Assembly: GCA_947589055.1 (NCBI GenBank)
Contig: CANPZL010000010.1
Coordinates: 1 to 64,000 of the forward strand
Length of the DNA stretch: 64,000 nucleotides
DNA from: an uncultured Lachnospiraceae bacterium
GTDB taxonomy: Bacteria > Bacillota > Clostridia > Lachnospirales > Lachnospiraceae
Direction of reading: 5' to 3'
This document shows positions 60,895-64,000 of this stretch, one piece after another. Every line of letters begins with the position of its first letter. Within the stretch, counting starts at the first letter, position 1. The position numbers and the translations under genes are program-made. A model generated the notes under the pieces. The model was given only the letters and a program-made list of their open reading frames with translations, was not told where the DNA came from and ran no database searches.

Positions 60895-62583
60895 ATGATA
60901 ATAGGAATTGACTTAGGGACGACCAATAGTCTGGTCGCATATTATACGGAAGAAGGACCGAAAATCATTCCCAATCGTCTTGGAAAGGCATTGACCCCTT
61001 CCGTAGTGGCTGTGGAGGGAGATCAGATATATGTAGGTGAGACAGCAAGAGAGCGGATGCTGCTTTATCCGGACTCCGGCGCCAGTGTGTTTAAACGAAC
61101 CATGGGCAGTGATAAAAAGTACCGTTTGGAAAAGCATTTCTTTTCATCAGAGGAATTGTCCTCTTTTGTGCTGCGTTCCTTAAAGGAGGATGCTGAGGTT
61201 TTTTTGGGAGAACCGATTACAGAGGCGGTGATCAGTGTACCGGCATATTTTAACGATGCGAGAAGAAAAGCGACGAAACGTGCGGGAGAACTGGCAGGAT
61301 TGAATGTGGAACGGATCATCAGTGAACCGACGGCAGCGGCCATTGCATACGGGTTATATGAATGTAAGGAAGACGCAAAGTTTCTGGTTTTCGACTTAGG
61401 CGGCGGCACCTTTGACGTTTCCATTCTGGAATTATCCGGTTCTATCCTTGAGGTACGGGCGGTAGCAGGCGATAATTTTTTGGGCGGAGAGGATTTTACT
61501 AAAGTTCTGGAGGATATGTTCTATGAAAAGATGAAGGAGTTCCATCGGGAAACGTTAGACAGAAAGACGGAAAAATATATTCATAAGCAGGCGGAACTAT
61601 GTAAGATCGGCTTTGGGGAACATCGTACTTCAGTCATGAGCTGTGTCATCAATGAGAAAACCTATGAGATGGAGGTCGAATTATCCGAATATGAAAAGAA
61701 ATGTGAGGACTTGTTAGAACGAATTCGGGTTCCGGTGAAAAAGAGCCTGATGGATTCCCGTCTGCGGTTATCTGAGATTGATAAAGTAGTTTTAGTAGGC
61801 GGCGGAACCAAGCTTCCGGTGGTACGACGGTTTGTAGGCAAGCTGTTTCGCACCCTTCCGGATACCAGTATCAATCCGGATGAAGCGATTGCTATGGGGG
61901 CGGCTATTCAGGGCGCCATGAAGGAACGGAAGGATTCGATACGGGAAGTGATCTTAACGGACGTCTGTCCCTTTACGCTTGGGACGGAAGTAGTAGTTGA
62001 GCGGGAAAACGGCGGCTATGAAGAAGGACATTTTTGCCCGATCATTGAACGGAATACGGTAATTCCTGCCAGCCGGACAGAAACTCTGTATACCATAAGG
62101 GACAATCAGACGCAGGTATGCGTTAATGTATTGCAGGGAGAGAGCCGGTTCGCAGTGAATAATCTGCTGCTGGGCGAATTAAATGTAACGGTTCCTAAGG
62201 GGCCAAAAGGAAAAGAAAGCATTGATGTTACCTATACCTATGACGTGAATTCCATTCTGGAGGTACAGGTAAAGGTAAATTCCACTGGGGAAATCATTAA
62301 GCAGATCTTAAAGGGGCAGCAGGTCGATATGACGGATGAAGAGATTGCGGCACGTATGGAAGAATTGGCTTATCTGAAGATTCCACCGAGAGAACAAGAG
62401 GAAAATAAGCTGCTGCTGTTACGAGGGGAACGGTTATATGAAGAGAATCTGGGAGAGGATCGACGTGTGATTGAGCGGGCATTGCAACGGTTTGAAATGG
62501 CCTTGAATACGCAAGATCCTGCCCGTATTGAGGCGGCAAGAACGGATTTTCGGGAATTTTTGGAGGAATGGGAGGAAGTATAA
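60895..62583 (+). CDS. Hsp70-family protein, short form
   Basis: This 562-residue protein has the full Hsp70 ATPase domain: IIGIDLGTTNSLVAYY at the start, ISVPAYFNDARRKATKRAGEL near 117, ISEPTAAAIAYGL, VFDLGGGTFDVSI near 169 and VGGGTKLPVVRRF near 310. The substrate-binding beta domain follows (about 370-480), then a shortened helical tail of about 80 residues with no full lid and no EEVD-type end. It resembles HscC-like specialised chaperones more than DnaK. ATG 60895 is chosen because AAAGGTGA is 6 bases upstream; GTG 60886 would overlap the site. The J-TPR gene before it is the likely partner. Confidence 0.9.
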   Translation: MIIGIDLGTTNSLVAYYTEEGPKIIPNRLGKALTPSVVAVEGDQIYVGETARERMLLYPDSGASVFKRTMGSDKKYRLEKHFFSSEELSSFVLRSLKEDAEVFLGEPITEAVISVPAYFNDARRKATKRAGELAGLNVERIISEPTAAAIAYGLYECKEDAKFLVFDLGGGTFDVSILELSGSILEVRAVAGDNFLGGEDFTKVLEDMFYEKMKEFHRETLDRKTEKYIHKQAELCKIGFGEHRTSVMSCVINEKTYEMEVELSEYEKKCEDLLERIRVPVKKSLMDSRLRLSEIDKVVLVGGGTKLPVVRRFVGKLFRTLPDTSINPDEAIAMGAAIQGAMKERKDSIREVILTDVCPFTLGTEVVVERENGGYEEGHFCPIIERNTVIPASRTETLYTIRDNQTQVCVNVLQGESRFAVNNLLLGELNVTVPKGPKGKESIDVTYTYDVNSILEVQVKVNSTGEIIKQILKGQQVDMTDEEIAARMEELAYLKIPPREQEENKLLLLRGERLYEENLGEDRRVIERALQRFEMALNTQDPARIEAARTDFREFLEEWEEV

Positions 62584-62639
62584 AAGTATTCGATAGGATT
62601 CCTTCCTTAATGAAAAAACAAATATAATAAAAATGAAAC

Positions 62640-62684
62640 AAGGACAGTAGCTCAAGAGGGGGAAAGAGTACTGTCCTTATTTTG
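62640..62684 (+). terminator. Terminator after the Hsp70-like gene
   Basis: AAGGACAGTA (62640-62649) pairs with TACTGTCCTT (62669-62678) and is followed by ATTTTG. Confidence 0.78.
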
Positions 62685-62951
62685 GGAGTTAAAGTATGTA
62701 AATGAGGGAGGGTTCCAACAGAGACCATAGATCCAGCGTCTGTGAGATGGGATTCTAAACAGATTTTGAATTTATCTCTGAAGAAACCTTTTATTTACAG
62801 TGCTATAATACCACGATTATTTGATAAAATATATCAATTTTCAGCTATATTTTGTAATTTTACGTCATATTTAAGAAAAAAATATAGAAGTTTATCGGAT
62901 TTGGAAGAAAAATGAATTTGTACCTGTATGGACAATACGGCATGCTATTGC

Positions 62952-62980
62952 TTGCGGAGCTTGAAAGTTTGTTGTATAAT
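62952..62980 (+). promoter_or_regulatory. Promoter for pspA
   Basis: TTGCGG (62952-62957) and TATAAT (62975-62980) are spaced by 17 bases; AAGGAGG at 63041 follows. No sigma-54 sites are seen, unlike the E. coli psp operon. Confidence 0.68.
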
Positions 62981-63056
62981 CTGTTATATGCAGTGGTTGG
63001 TAGGCCTATCACGCAGATACAAGAGGAAGGAACTTAGTTTAAGGAGGGTATTTAAC

Positions 63057-63743
63057 ATGGGAATTTTAAAGAGATTTAAGGACATTATGGCATCGAACAT
63101 CAATGCGTTGCTGGATAAGGCAGAGGATCCGGAAAAGATGATCGATCAATGTCTGCGGGATTTGGAAAGTGATTTGGGAAAGGTTAAGGCGGAAACCGCT
63201 GCGATTATGGCTGATGAGCAGCGAGCTAAGCGGGAATTAGATGATTGTACTGCCGAGATCAATAAGATGCAGTCTTATGCCGAGAAGGCGGTATTGGCAG
63301 GAAATGATGCGGATGCTAAGAGCTTTTTGGCAAAGAAAGCAGAGCTTACAAATACGCAGGCAAGTTTACAACAGGCATATGATCTGGCGGCTGCTAATTC
63401 CATGAAAATGCGTCAGATGCATGATAAGCTGGTGAAGGATATAGGAGAGCTGAATGCCAGAAGAGATTCTATTAAGGCAAAAGTGCGTGTTGCAAAAGCA
63501 CAGGAAAAGATCAACGAAATGGGAAGTTCCATTGGGAATTCACAAGCGTCTATGTCTGCCTTTGATCGAATGGAGGCAAAGGCAAATTCCATGCTGGATA
63601 AGGCAAATGCAATGGCAGAGTTGAATCAAAGTGCGGAAGCAGATTCTCTGGATGATCTTGCATCCAAGTATGATTCCGCTCCTGCTGCATCCGTTGAGGA
63701 TGAACTGGCCGCTTTAAAGGCACAGATGGGAGTTCAGCAGTAG
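63057..63743 (+). CDS. pspA: PspA/IM30 (ESCRT-III-like) family protein
   Basis: This 228-residue, almost wholly helical protein starts with the amphipathic membrane-binding helix GILKRFKDIMASNINALLDK, then EDPEKMIDQCLRDLESDLGK and long coiled helices (AAIMADEQRAKRELDD, ARRDSIKAKVRVAKAQEKI). PspA coats and repairs the inner face of the membrane as ESCRT-III-like rods. I chose ATG 63057 after AAGGAGGGTATTTAAC; an earlier frame start at 62928 lies within the promoter. An SPFH-type gene follows 37 bases later, a common pair in Firmicutes. Confidence 0.93.
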   Translation: MGILKRFKDIMASNINALLDKAEDPEKMIDQCLRDLESDLGKVKAETAAIMADEQRAKRELDDCTAEINKMQSYAEKAVLAGNDADAKSFLAKKAELTNTQASLQQAYDLAAANSMKMRQMHDKLVKDIGELNARRDSIKAKVRVAKAQEKINEMGSSIGNSQASMSAFDRMEAKANSMLDKANAMAELNQSAEADSLDDLASKYDSAPAASVEDELAALKAQMGVQQ

Positions 63744-63780
63744 TCTTACAGGCAAAGGATAGAAACTAGGAGGATATGGA

Positions 63781-64000
63781 ATGGGTTTATTTTCAAATCA
63801 GTTCGCAAATGTAGTGGAATGGGAAGAATATCGGGATGATGTATTGTTTTGGAAGTGGTCCAATGATGAGATCAAAAAGGGATCTAAGCTCATCATACGT
63901 CAGGGGCAGGACGCCATCTTTATGTTCAATGGCAAGGTAGAAGGCATCTTTAAGGATGAAGGAAGCTATGATATTGAAACTCAGATCGTTCCATTCTTAT
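63781..64000 (+). CDS. SPFH-domain protein (partial, N-terminal part)
   Basis: An ATG after AGGAGGATATGGA opens 73 codons that run off the window edge. The start GLFSNQFANVVEWEEYRDD and the segment GSKLIIRQGQDAIFMFNGKV match the SPFH/YdjI-like proteins encoded beside pspA. In Bacillus, YdjI-type proteins recruit PspA to the membrane. The remainder, including a possible C-terminal zinc ribbon, is not in view. Confidence 0.85.
   Translation, partial: MGLFSNQFANVVEWEEYRDDVLFWKWSNDEIKKGSKLIIRQGQDAIFMFNGKVEGIFKDEGSYDIETQIVPFL

Larger units (their letters stand above)
62584..63056. other. Intergenic region between hsp70-like and pspA genes
   Basis: About 470 bases hold the terminator of the upstream operon (62640-62684), then about 270 bases of AT-rich DNA without a clear gene, and the pspA promoter at 62952. 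A TATAAT at 62803-62808 lacks a properly placed -35 box. I see no further RNA or repeat. Confidence 0.5.

Noticed and set aside
1-64000. CRISPR arrays, insertion sequences, prophage or integration sites
   Set aside because: I saw no regularly spaced repeats, no transposase or integrase frame and no tRNA gene with a flanking repeat. The SMC operon could be mobile defence, but no boundaries are visible.

Overview
The window looks like a chromosomal segment of an anaerobic, low-to-moderate GC Firmicute, most likely a Lachnospiraceae-type gut Clostridium. I infer this from T-box leaders, strong AGGAGG ribosome sites, a PadR/DUF1700/DUF4097 cassette, an Amt-P-II fusion, radical-type dehydratase activases and the absence of an outer-membrane gene set. 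No rRNA, tRNA, CRISPR array, insertion sequence or integrase was found. Almost all genes are intact.

Layout. 1-1240: the end of larE, a decayed carbonic anhydrase remnant and an aquaporin. 1270-8104: a three-gene SMC complex of the Wadjet/MksBEF type (JetA-, JetB- and JetC-like) with no JetD nuclease. 8101-9110: an AraC regulator with an unusual leader. 9224-13144: an ammonium transporter fused to its P-II regulator, an anion permease and a cytidylate-kinase-like protein. 13145-13830: a stand-alone transcription unit with no credible protein, probably a structured RNA. 13843-24151: a DUF6512 membrane protein, an epimerase, branched-chain aminotransferase, a carboxylic-acid-reductase-like enzyme and a fused dehydratase activase with its partner. 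24203-28085: thioredoxin/thioredoxin reductase, YqeY and the PadR cassette. 28116-37231: a glycosyltransferase, two Xre regulators, a DHH phosphoesterase, TrmO, aspS and trpB, each of the last two behind a T-box, and a PrsA/SurA-like foldase. 37638-43292: NAD and pyrimidine salvage (pncB, upp), a VTT membrane protein and a metal ABC operon whose permease gene has an in-frame stop. 43411-46437: a 1008-residue fusion resembling glutamine kinase plus gamma-glutamyl-CDP-amidate hydrolase. 46641-57214: CarD, thioesterase, cysE, a glycosyltransferase, dut, a heterodimeric ABC exporter, an oxidoreductase and an SGNH hydrolase. 57398-62583: a J-like TPR protein with a short Hsp70. 63057-64000: PspA and the start of an SPFH protein.

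The most interesting items are the kinase-hydrolase fusion, which suggests phosphoramidate chemistry outside Campylobacter; the orphan 13.4 kb transcript; the JetD-less SMC operon, whose ATPase has Asp-Asn where Asp-Glu is usual; the aspS T-box with candidate Glu and Asn specifiers; the AraC leader, which combines a small ORF with a terminator; and the nonsense codon in the metal permease gene.

All family assignments rest on reading motifs by eye. No database search, folding program or alignment was run.
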